Assembly (NCBI GenBank): GCA_002162875.1
Contig: MABA01000017.1
Coordinates: forward strand, 1 to 64,000
Length of the DNA: 64,000 bases
Direction: 5' to 3'
Source: Rhodobacterales bacterium 52_120_T64
GTDB lineage: Bacteria; Pseudomonadota; Alphaproteobacteria; Rhodobacterales; Rhodobacteraceae
Shown here: piece after piece, positions 1 to 6,852 of the stretch
How positions within the stretch are numbered: position 1 is the stretch's first letter
How the letters are laid out: the number at the start of each line of letters is the position of its first letter
Translations under genes and position numbers: made by a program
The notes under the pieces: model-generated
Databases searched by the model: none
What the model saw: only the letters and a program-made list of their open reading frames with translations
What the model was told of the DNA's origin: nothing

Positions 1-306
1 TAAGACCAAGCCCATACCGATCCAGCCGCCACCATTACCCGCCAAAATTGGCTTGGTGGGTAATGGCTCAATCTTTGCAGATCGATCGGGAAAACATAAG
101 ACAAGCCCAATTTCTTTGAATACACAAAGCGGAGTTTCAGCATTGATGCCGGATTGGCCTACCTGCGCACCCTAACGGGTGAAAACCTGATTGAGGCACT
201 CAACTACATTGAAAACGCCCCACTTCAAACGCGAACCCCTTTACGTGCGGCGCTTGCGCAGGATGCATGGTGGCAGGGGTTAAAGGAAAATGGCCGATCC
301 AGATAA
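1..306. other. Window edge without a secure gene; possible gene remnant
   Basis: No intact gene can be called here. On the plus strand a frame open from about base 100 to a TAA at 304-306 reads like protein (a stretch containing YLRTLTGENLIEALNY) but has no good start. A different plus frame carries an ATG at 63 and stops at 117-119, so a frameshifted remnant is conceivable. On the minus strand a frame containing AGNGGGWIGMG is open from about 171 to the window edge, also without a start. The plus remnant would overlap the end of the convergent LysE gene by 27 bases. I do not recognise a family in any frame. Confidence 0.2.
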
Positions 307-864
307 TGCCATAAGTGCTGCCATCACTGTCATAAATCGGTGCCACAAAACCGGTGTGTTAAAGAACTTCGCCAGCCAGTTTCCTGCGTTAGCGTAAAAC
401 AAACAGACGAGCAGGTTGATACCGCCGAATGTCAACGCCAAACGCAACCCCTCTTGTATTGGTGGTTGGCCGAGGCCATATCCAGCCGCCGCAGCCATCG
501 CAATCGCCCAAACCTTTGGGTTAACCCATTGAAATAACACAGCTTCAAATATGGTAAACGGCCTATCACGGGATTCCGATTTAGGGACATGTAATGAACG
601 ATACAATCGGTACCCAAGATAAAATATCCACCCGGCAGCCAGAAGTTTCAACCCGAAAGAAACTGTAGGATATCGCAAGATGAGCGCACCAAGACCCAGC
701 CCCGTCAATCCTGCTGTCGCCGAAACGCCCAGCGCAATGCCAATCACATGAGGCAGGGTTCGCCGAAACCCGAATCGTGCGCCGGATGCGAGCAGCATGA
801 CGATATTTGGACCCGGCGAGGCAAGCCCAACCAGAACAAACAAATAGAAAGGATCAAAAATCAC
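280..864 (-). CDS. LysE family amino-acid/metabolite exporter (second of tandem pair)
   Basis: Inner-membrane exporter of the LysE/RhtB family, which moves amino acids or related small metabolites out of the cell; the substrate cannot be told from sequence. The protein is about 194 residues, the usual family length, and mostly hydrophobic with the expected five to six membrane segments. The family signature SPGPN lies at residues 16-20 and the second half has the typical FQWVNPKVW loop. The GTG at 864 is chosen because it overlaps the stop of the upstream exporter as GTGA, a coupling seen throughout this window; an in-frame GTG at 882 is the alternative. It is probably co-transcribed with the paralogue upstream. 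Confidence 0.85.
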   Translation of the reverse strand: MIFDPFYLFVLVGLASPGPNIVMLLASGARFGFRRTLPHVIGIALGVSATAGLTGLGLGALILRYPTVSFGLKLLAAGWIFYLGYRLYRSLHVPKSESRDRPFTIFEAVLFQWVNPKVWAIAMAAAAGYGLGQPPIQEGLRLALTFGGINLLVCLFYANAGNWLAKFFNTPVLWHRFMTVMAALMALSGSAIFL

Positions 865-1478
865 GCACCAGCCCCGGTCCACAGTATGAAAATTACACCA
901 AATACAATCACGCCCGCCATTGAAAGGTTAAAAATCTTCAAATGTAAATTGGATTTCATCCAACGTCGCAGAAATTTGCCAAATGCCGCCCAGCCAGTTG
1001 CCGATGTGATACCGCCCAGCATTGTGGTTATCGCCAGAATTGTCGCAACCAACAATAGTTTATCACCGTGCATGAACTGGCCGATTACTGCTATGCACAT
1101 CGCCCAGCCTTTTGGGTTTATCCACTGAAATGCGGCAGATTGTACGAATGACAACGGTTTTGTTCGCGCTCCGGGTTCGCCCGGCGCCTTGGTTTGTGCG
1201 ATCCGCAAAGCAACCCATAATAACAGTCCAGCACCGACCCAACGTATCGTTAGGTGAAAGGCCGGATAGCTATCGAATGCCTCCCCAAAGCCCAATGCCA
1301 GCAAAAACATCATAAGACCGAAACCCAGTGAAACGCCTGCGATGTGGGGAATCGTTGCCCGCAATCCAAAGGTCGCCCCTGAAGACGCGAGCATCATATT
1401 GTTAGGTCCTGGTGTCCAAGCGGCCGCCATGAGTATTCCAACGAGCGCGATAAAAGAGTCTAGAGGCATTGCAATCAT
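861..1478 (-). CDS. LysE family amino-acid/metabolite exporter (first of tandem pair)
   Basis: Second LysE/RhtB-type exporter, 205 residues, a distant paralogue of the gene it overlaps. TPGPN near residues 22-26 is the family signature and FQWINPKGW marks the central loop; the rest is membrane segments. Two in-frame ATGs (1478 and 1469) are possible. The one at 1469 matches the usual family N-terminus (MPLDSF...), but neither has a strong ribosome-binding site. A perfect 8-bp inverted repeat sits directly before the start (1484-1502) and could be the operator of this two-gene unit. Substrate unknown. Two adjacent LysE genes may work as separate transporters or as a heteromer; sequence cannot decide. 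Confidence 0.86.
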   Translation of the reverse strand: MIAMPLDSFIALVGILMAAAWTPGPNNMMLASSGATFGLRATIPHIAGVSLGFGLMMFLLALGFGEAFDSYPAFHLTIRWVGAGLLLWVALRIAQTKAPGEPGARTKPLSFVQSAAFQWINPKGWAMCIAVIGQFMHGDKLLLVATILAITTMLGGITSATGWAAFGKFLRRWMKSNLHLKIFNLSMAGVIVFGVIFILWTGAGA

Positions 1479-1483
1479 CCATT

Positions 1484-1502
1484 AGGTCATAGTGTATGAC
1501 CT
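1484..1502. promoter_or_regulatory. Perfect palindrome upstream of the lysE pair (candidate operator)
   Basis: AGGTCATA-GTG-TATGACCT is an exact 8+3+8 inverted repeat. It begins 6 bases before the upstream ATG of the lysE pair and 22 bases after the stop of cca on the same strand. On the exporter strand it is not followed by a T-run, so a terminator for cca is unlikely. Position and symmetry fit a repressor or activator operator, or a leader hairpin. No regulator gene lies next to it. Confidence 0.5.
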
Positions 1503-1524
1503 TTTTCAGATAACTGCTATACTG

Positions 1525-2679
1525 TCAAGCCTGTAACAACTCTTTGCTCGTCAGTTTGAAGTTTGAAGAAATCCAGAGATTCTCCAGTCGTTTTAACTCG
1601 TTACCCAGATGTGGGCCTGCGCCAATTAGACCGATCAAATCACTGCCCCGCAGCGGAAACACCGCGGCTTCGCCTTTGTTTATTTCCTGTTCAAGTACTT
1701 TTGATATTGGCGAGGACAGTGTTGCAGCCTCGATCAATTTCGCGCCCAACGCAGCATCTGACCCATATTTGTAAGCCATAACCGTCGCTTGCTCACCTGA
1801 CTGTATCGCCCGTTTCAATGCGTCCAATTGCTTACTTTCAGCCTTTGAAAGGCGTAAACGTTTTGCATATCCATCCCCACCCAACGCAATCATCCGGCGC
1901 TGCCATCTTGGGGCAAATTTGTTTGATTGTTCTAAAAATACGAGCGGTGATATGAATTGCGGATCGGTACCCGGCAGTATCTGCGCCAACACCCCGGATA
2001 CCGCCATCGCAGCTAAAGCCGGAGCAGGGTCGGGCGCCGCCAGCAGCTTTTTCATCTCTGCCCCCAAACGCTCTTTCGATAGCTTCGAAATCCCGTCCAC
2101 ATGGGTTGCGCACGCCGCCAGCCCTTCACGATCCAACCCCGCCGCCTGATCGCCATACCATGCCGTAAACCGGAAAAAGCGAAGGATCCGCAGGTAATCT
2201 TCTTCAATCCGTTGTGCCGCATCTTCGATAAACCTAATGCGTCGCACCTTGATGTCTGGCAACCCGTCGAGGGGGTCATGCAATGTCCCATCCGCCTCCA
2301 CATAAAGCGCATTCACGGTGAAATCACGGCGGATGGCGTCATCCGAAATATTATCCGAAAAGGCCACAACCGCTCGGCGCCCGTCTGTATCAACATCTTT
2401 GCGAAATGTCGTAACTTCATGCGGTTCACCATTACTAACAACGGTTATTGTGCCATGCTCAAGTCCTGTAGGAACCGGTTTAAGACCAGCTTCACTCGCC
2501 AACCGTATTACTTCTTCAGGCACCGCACTCGTAGCAATATCAACATCTGCGACTGGCACGCCCAGCAGCGCGTTTCGCACGCAACCGCCTACCGCATACG
2601 CTTGATGACCGGCATCCGTAAGCATTCCCAACACAGCTTGCGTATCCGGTGATGTCAGCCAATCACCCGTTACCCGCAT
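1525..2679 (-). CDS. cca: CCA tRNA nucleotidyltransferase
   Basis: Cytoplasmic enzyme that adds or repairs the CCA end of tRNAs, in the class II nucleotidyltransferase / poly(A) polymerase family. The 384-residue protein starts with the class signature GGCVRNALLG (about residues 32-41), followed by DVDIAT, whose two aspartates bind the catalytic metal. The RRDFTVNALY motif follows near residue 120, and then the helical neck and body domains. Length matches short alphaproteobacterial CCA enzymes without an HD domain. It is the last gene of a minus-strand operon and its start overlaps the end of the Nudix gene by 10 bases. A poly(A) polymerase role is possible in principle, but the Nudix-cca order is typical for tRNA nucleotidyltransferase. 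Confidence 0.92.
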   Translation of the reverse strand: MRVTGDWLTSPDTQAVLGMLTDAGHQAYAVGGCVRNALLGVPVADVDIATSAVPEEVIRLASEAGLKPVPTGLEHGTITVVSNGEPHEVTTFRKDVDTDGRRAVVAFSDNISDDAIRRDFTVNALYVEADGTLHDPLDGLPDIKVRRIRFIEDAAQRIEEDYLRILRFFRFTAWYGDQAAGLDREGLAACATHVDGISKLSKERLGAEMKKLLAAPDPAPALAAMAVSGVLAQILPGTDPQFISPLVFLEQSNKFAPRWQRRMIALGGDGYAKRLRLSKAESKQLDALKRAIQSGEQATVMAYKYGSDAALGAKLIEAATLSSPISKVLEQEINKGEAAVFPLRGSDLIGLIGAGPHLGNELKRLENLWISSNFKLTSKELLQA

Positions 2680-3269
2680 TGCGCCACCCTATCCGCCAAA
2701 ACCTTAATCATCCGCGCCGTTGCGCCCCATATGTAATAGGGACCGTAGGGGATCGTGTAATACTGCCGCCTGTGCCCCTGCCAATTTCGGCCTTGAATAG
2801 ACATGTTCTCGGCTGCCATCAGAAAGTCGAGCGGCACTTCAAACACTTCCTCTACCTCACCCGGATCAATAGCTGGGCGATAATCACTCACTAGCCCGAC
2901 AAATGGTGTCACCGTGAAATTTGTTACTGTTTCGTGCACACTTAACGAGCCGATCATCTGAACCGCGCTGGCTGGCAACCCGATTTCCTCCTCGGCCTCG
3001 CGCAAAGCAGCAGCTTCAACCGTTTCGCCTGTCTCGACCTTCCCCCCGGGGAAGGAAACTTGTCCGGGATGATGTTTCAAATGAGAGGCTCGTTTGGTCA
3101 GGATCACGTGCCAACTTCCCTGACGTTCGATCAAAGGAATTAATACCGCCGCGGGGCGCAGAGATCGTTCCGGCAGTGTGGCTTTTATGGTCGGGTTCAA
3201 GTCATAGTCAGACGAGTCAACTGATGGCCCCGCCTTTACTGCCTCTTTCAGGTGCTCAAGGGTTATCAC
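2670..3269 (-). CDS. NUDIX hydrolase, CoA pyrophosphatase type
   Basis: Nudix-fold hydrolase of 199 residues, most like the NudL/CoAse group that splits coenzyme A or its oxidised derivatives into phosphopantetheine and 3',5'-ADP. The Nudix box GX5EX7REXEEXG is complete (GGKVETGET... then REAEEEIGL). It is preceded by the LTKRASHLKHHPGQVSFPGG stretch that characterises the CoA-pyrophosphatase subgroup (UPF0035). Start is a GTG that overlaps the ribA stop as GTGA; the 3' end overlaps cca by 10 bases. It sits between ribA and cca in one operon, which says nothing specific about its substrate. Subgroup is confident, in vivo substrate is inferred. Confidence 0.88.
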   Translation of the reverse strand: MITLEHLKEAVKAGPSVDSSDYDLNPTIKATLPERSLRPAAVLIPLIERQGSWHVILTKRASHLKHHPGQVSFPGGKVETGETVEAAALREAEEEIGLPASAVQMIGSLSVHETVTNFTVTPFVGLVSDYRPAIDPGEVEEVFEVPLDFLMAAENMSIQGRNWQGHRRQYYTIPYGPYYIWGATARMIKVLADRVAQCG

Positions 3270-4360
3270 AACAAATGGCCGCTCTTCTTGGCTTTGGTTG
3301 CGAGGTAATCAACGTTATGCGGGTTTTCACCAACCATTAACGGCACACGTTCAATGACTTTCACACCCGAAGTCTCCATTTTCGCGACCTTCGCTGGATT
3401 ATTCGTCATCAGTCGAACGGACGTGAAGCCCATCGCCTTCAGCATTTCGGCACCCAGTCGGAAGTCCCGTTCGTCATCCTCGAAACCCAGACGGTGGTTC
3501 GCTTCCACGGTATCAAACCCCTGATCCTGTAAAGCATATGCGCGCATCTTGTTTGCAAGGCCAATTCCGCGCCCCTCTTGGTTCATATATAACAAAACAC
3601 CCGAACCCTCTTCGCCAATTTGCGCAAGCGCTGCGCGCAATTGGGGGCCGCAATCGCATTTCAACGATCCCAGAAGATCGCCCGTGAAACAGGCAGAATG
3701 CAGACGTGACAAAACTGGCGCCCCGCGGTCAGGGTTGCCGATTTCGATCGCATAATGTTCCTCTCCTCCATCGCGGGGGCGGAAAACGCGTACGCGGCCT
3801 TGCTGTGAAACCTCCAACGGAACGCGAGCGGCGGAAACCTCTTTCAACGCAGACACCTCTTCCATTCCCAAAAGGTCCGTTGCTTCGATCCGGTTCAAGC
3901 CAAATTTCTTCGCCAATGATTCCGCATGATCCCGCCCAAGCGACAAAACGATCGCTGCCGGCAACAAGTGCGCCCGCTTGGCCAGCGCGATACTAGCGCG
4001 GTGAATATCTGCTCTGGCCCCACGGACCGCCTGAAACGGCCCCTTCATCGGTGACGCTAAATCCTGCGACGGATCCGCCATCGCATGCACCCAAGCAACG
4101 CCCGCATCCGCCGGAATAACAATCCGCGCCACATCGCCGTCATATGCAGCTGTTTTCAACGTGGTTGCGCGACGCAAAGTTATCGCCAGTTCCACGATCC
4201 CTGCCATACCCCGCAGATCGGCTAACCTTTCGGCGCTGACAACCTCGGCAGCCAAAACCAACGCGCCGTTATCGCCATCAAACACGGCAACGGGTACACC
4301 AATACGGATGTCGCTCCCCATTCGGGCGATACGTTCCTCTCGATTCAAAGCTAGGGTCAT
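3266..4360 (-). CDS. ribA: GTP cyclohydrolase II
   Basis: First committed step of riboflavin synthesis: opens GTP to 2,5-diamino-6-ribosylamino-pyrimidinone 5'-phosphate with loss of formate and pyrophosphate. The C-terminal half holds the whole catalytic domain: SRLHSACFTGDLLGSLKCDCG with the three zinc cysteines, NQEGRGIGL, and RLMTNNPAK. The N-terminal ~170 residues resemble a degenerate DHBP-synthase-like domain and lack its acidic active-site cluster, as in many alphaproteobacterial RibA proteins of about 360 residues. It is the first gene of a minus-strand operon with nudix and cca. An 11-bp repeat arm lies 13 bases upstream of the start, in the divergent region shared with the response regulator. 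Confidence 0.92.
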   Translation of the reverse strand: MTLALNREERIARMGSDIRIGVPVAVFDGDNGALVLAAEVVSAERLADLRGMAGIVELAITLRRATTLKTAAYDGDVARIVIPADAGVAWVHAMADPSQDLASPMKGPFQAVRGARADIHRASIALAKRAHLLPAAIVLSLGRDHAESLAKKFGLNRIEATDLLGMEEVSALKEVSAARVPLEVSQQGRVRVFRPRDGGEEHYAIEIGNPDRGAPVLSRLHSACFTGDLLGSLKCDCGPQLRAALAQIGEEGSGVLLYMNQEGRGIGLANKMRAYALQDQGFDTVEANHRLGFEDDERDFRLGAEMLKAMGFTSVRLMTNNPAKVAKMETSGVKVIERVPLMVGENPHNVDYLATKAKKSGHLL

Positions 4361-4372
4361 GGGATTCTGCCA

Positions 4373-4430
4373 GAAATGTTTCAGTTCTTTTCATTCATAT
4401 ATCCCTTAGCCACCGGAATTGAAACATTTC
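4373..4430. repeat. 11-bp inverted repeat in the ribA / response-regulator divergent region
   Basis: GAAATGTTTCA (4373-4383) and its exact reverse complement TGAAACATTTC (4420-4430) are separated by 36 bases. Each arm contains GAAA-NN-TTTC, a small dyad of its own, so the pair may be two binding sites for one regulator rather than an RNA stem. The region lies between the divergent starts of ribA (4360) and the response regulator (4531). Confidence 0.5.
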
Positions 4431-4530
4431 CCGCAAAAGTGACACGCCTATGTGAGCCTATGTCGCAAAACCTTGCAAACGCCCTGTATTCGCAACAATT
4501 ATTAAGGACACCGCACGAAGGAATCGGAAA

Positions 4531-5217
4531 ATGAGTAATATTAAGAAAATTTTGATGGTCGACGACGAGGAAGATCTACGCGAAGCCCTCGCCGATCAGC
4601 TGGTAATGACAGATGAATTCGATGTGTTTGAGGCCGGGACCGGTGCGGAAGGGCTAAAAAAGGCTAAAGAAGCTCTTTACGACCTGATTATCCTCGACGT
4701 AGGCCTACCCGATATGGATGGCCGCGAACTTTGCCGCCTAATGCGTAAACAGGGCGTTAAAAGCCCGATCGTGATGCTGACGGGCCACACAACAGACTCC
4801 GATACCATTCTTGGTCTAGACGCCGGCGCAAATGATTACGTCTCCAAACCATTCAAGTTCCCCGTGCTTTTAGCCCGCATCCGCGCCCAACTTCGCCAAC
4901 ACGAACAATCCGAGGATGCCGTTTTCACAATCGGACCATACACGTTCAAACCAGCCGCGAAGATGTTGCTTGATGACAAAGAGCGAAAGATTCGTCTTAC
5001 AGAGAAAGAAACCAACATCCTAAAATTTCTTTATCGCGCCAGCGATGCGGTCGTTGCCCGCGATGTACTGTTGCACGAGGTTTGGGGTTATAACGCTGGC
5101 GTCACCACGCACACACTAGAAACCCACATCTATCGTCTGCGCCAAAAGATCGAACCCGACCCATCAAACGCGCGCCTATTAGTTACCGAGAGCGGCGGCT
5201 ATCGCCTCGCCTCCTGA
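4531..5217 (+). CDS. OmpR-family response regulator (orphan)
   Basis: Two-domain transcription factor of 228 residues. The receiver domain is complete: acidic pair D11/D12, phospho-acceptor D56 in LILDVGLPDMDG-type context, T84 and K106 (SKPF). A winged-helix DNA-binding domain follows (about residues 130-228) with the usual RLTEKETNILKFL and ETHIYRLRQKIEPDP motifs. No histidine kinase gene lies in the window, so its partner is unlinked. It is transcribed alone and ends in a strong terminator. An equivalence to the essential alphaproteobacterial cell-envelope regulator CenR is possible but not shown by anything I can see. The start has GGAA 7-10 bases upstream. Confidence 0.88.
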   Translation: MSNIKKILMVDDEEDLREALADQLVMTDEFDVFEAGTGAEGLKKAKEALYDLIILDVGLPDMDGRELCRLMRKQGVKSPIVMLTGHTTDSDTILGLDAGANDYVSKPFKFPVLLARIRAQLRQHEQSEDAVFTIGPYTFKPAAKMLLDDKERKIRLTEKETNILKFLYRASDAVVARDVLLHEVWGYNAGVTTHTLETHIYRLRQKIEPDPSNARLLVTESGGYRLAS

Positions 5218-5239
5218 GAATTCCTCCCTGAGACTCGAG

Positions 5240-5270
5240 CCCGCTGCGTATATCGTAGCGGGTCTTTTTT
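5240..5270 (+). terminator. Rho-independent terminator after the response regulator
   Basis: CCCGCTGCG (5240-5248), a 5-base loop, CGTAGCGGG (5254-5262) with one G-T type mismatch, then a T-rich tail with six consecutive T. It closes the single-gene response-regulator transcript and isolates xthA. Confidence 0.85.
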
Positions 5271-5326
5271 GGGTTGTGGTCAGAAGCCGCTAGGGTAGAC
5301 TCTCTCAAAATTTACAGGAGAACCCC

Positions 5327-6112
5327 ATGGCCTTCACCGTTTGCACTTGGAACATCAACTCTGTCCGCTTGCGCGAACCGCTTGTTCTGAAACTTCTAGC
5401 TGAAGAAGCGCCAGATGTACTGTGCCTTCAGGAGTGCAAATCCCCGACGGATAAAATTCCGACTGAAAATTTTGCCGCATTGGGATACAGCCTGATCGCT
5501 CGTGGGCAAAAGGGGTATAACGGTGTGGCTATTCTTTCGCGACTACCTATGGAAGATGCCGGGCATCGAGATTTCTGCGAAAAAGGTGACGCCCGGCATG
5601 TGGCTGGACGATTGGAAAACGGGGTAACCATTCACAATTATTACATTCCAGCGGGTGGCGATGAAGCAGATCGTACAAAGAACGAAAAGTTCGGACATAA
5701 ACTCGATTTCCTGACCGAAATGCGCGACTGGTTTCGCGATGAAGCCCCCACCAAATCCATTCTAGTCGGAGATCTGAATATCGCCCCGCGCGATGATGAC
5801 GTTTGGGATCACAAGAAGCTGCTGAAGGTCGTAAGTCACACGCCAATCGAAGTCGAACACCTTGCCGCCGCGCAAAATGCCGGAAAATGGGTGGATATCA
5901 CACGACAAGACATCCCAGACGGCAAGTTTTACAGCTGGTGGTCTTATCGCGCCAAAGATTGGGACGCGGCAGACAAAGGCCGTCGCCTAGACCATATTTG
6001 GGCCACTGACGATATCTCCGGCTCCGCTCACTCCAGCCGCTTGTTACGCGACGCCCGTGGATGGGAGCGCCCATCCGACCATGCGCCGCTGTTTGCGAGT
6101 TTTGATCTATGA
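5327..6112 (+). CDS. xthA: Exodeoxyribonuclease III
   Basis: Mg-dependent AP endonuclease and 3'-5' exonuclease of base-excision repair. The 261-residue protein has all hallmarks of the exonuclease-endonuclease-phosphatase fold: WNINSVR near the N-terminus, CLQECK with the metal-binding E36, YNGVAILS, GDLNIAP, the RLDHIW box, and the catalytic SDHAPL at the C-terminus. A clear AGGAG lies before the ATG. The stop overlaps the start of the crotonase-family gene as ATGA, so the two are translationally coupled although their functions look unrelated. Confidence 0.95.
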   Translation: MAFTVCTWNINSVRLREPLVLKLLAEEAPDVLCLQECKSPTDKIPTENFAALGYSLIARGQKGYNGVAILSRLPMEDAGHRDFCEKGDARHVAGRLENGVTIHNYYIPAGGDEADRTKNEKFGHKLDFLTEMRDWFRDEAPTKSILVGDLNIAPRDDDVWDHKKLLKVVSHTPIEVEHLAAAQNAGKWVDITRQDIPDGKFYSWWSYRAKDWDAADKGRRLDHIWATDDISGSAHSSRLLRDARGWERPSDHAPLFASFDL

Positions 6113-6852
6113 TCGAGGCAACTTTAGAAAACGGAATAGGGCGAATTACGCTAAATAGCCCCGAAGTTCACAACTCCCTCACATGCGAGGCGATGAACGC
6201 TGTTCGAACGAAATTGGATGAGTGGGCCAACAGCAATATTCGTGTTTTGGTCCTGACGGGAACAGGCAAAAGCTTTTGTTCGGGTGTATCACTTGGCGAT
6301 CTCGGAACGGGCGACTGGTCGAATAACCCGCTAACCGCGCTCTGCGATGCCGTCGAGGACTTCCACACTCCGACAATCTGCGCCCTGAACGGCGGCGTCT
6401 ACGGCGGAGGTGCCGAATTGGCCATTTCATGCGACTTTAGAGTTGGTGTCGCTGGAACTAAAATGTTTGTGCCAGCGATCAAAATTGGCGTCCACTACGA
6501 AGCTGCAGGGATCGCGCGGTACATCCAAAAACTCGGCTCTCAGTCCGCACGGCGGATATTTCTGCTTGCGGAAAAGTTTGATGACGTGGCGCTTATCGAT
6601 ATTGGTTTTCTGGATTACCTCGTTGCGCCTGAGGAATTTGATCAGCGCGTAGATGAACTTACCGATACCATTAACAGTGCCGCTCCACTCGCCGTGCAAG
6701 GCATGAAGCGTAGCATTCTGGAAATCAGCCGAGGTACTTTGGATACGGATGAAGCCTCTCAACGTACTGCTAAATGTTTCGCCTCTGAAGACCATCGTGA
6801 AGGCCTTGAAGCGCTGTCACAGAAACGCAATCCGTTGTTCAAAGGTAGTTAA
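6109..6852 (+). CDS. Enoyl-CoA hydratase/isomerase family protein with altered active site
   Basis: Crotonase-fold protein of 247 residues. The oxyanion-hole segment GKSFCSGVSLGDL and the GGVYGGGAELAISCDFR motif are present, so acyl-CoA binding is likely. The first catalytic glutamate (in GGGAEL) is kept. The second, normally in a PE motif, is replaced by alanine (FVPAIKIG). A classical two-glutamate hydratase reaction is therefore doubtful; an isomerase, hydrolase or other crotonase-type activity is more plausible. It overlaps xthA by 4 bases. At its 3' end the stop shares the tetranucleotide TTAA with the stop of the convergent comM. The actual substrate is unknown. Confidence 0.85.
   Translation: MIEATLENGIGRITLNSPEVHNSLTCEAMNAVRTKLDEWANSNIRVLVLTGTGKSFCSGVSLGDLGTGDWSNNPLTALCDAVEDFHTPTICALNGGVYGGGAELAISCDFRVGVAGTKMFVPAIKIGVHYEAAGIARYIQKLGSQSARRIFLLAEKFDDVALIDIGFLDYLVAPEEFDQRVDELTDTINSAAPLAVQGMKRSILEISRGTLDTDEASQRTAKCFASEDHREGLEALSQKRNPLFKGS

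Noticed and set aside
1523-1528. TTGACA on the minus strand before the lysE pair
   Set aside because: No acceptable -10 at 16-18 bases, and it overlaps the end of cca.
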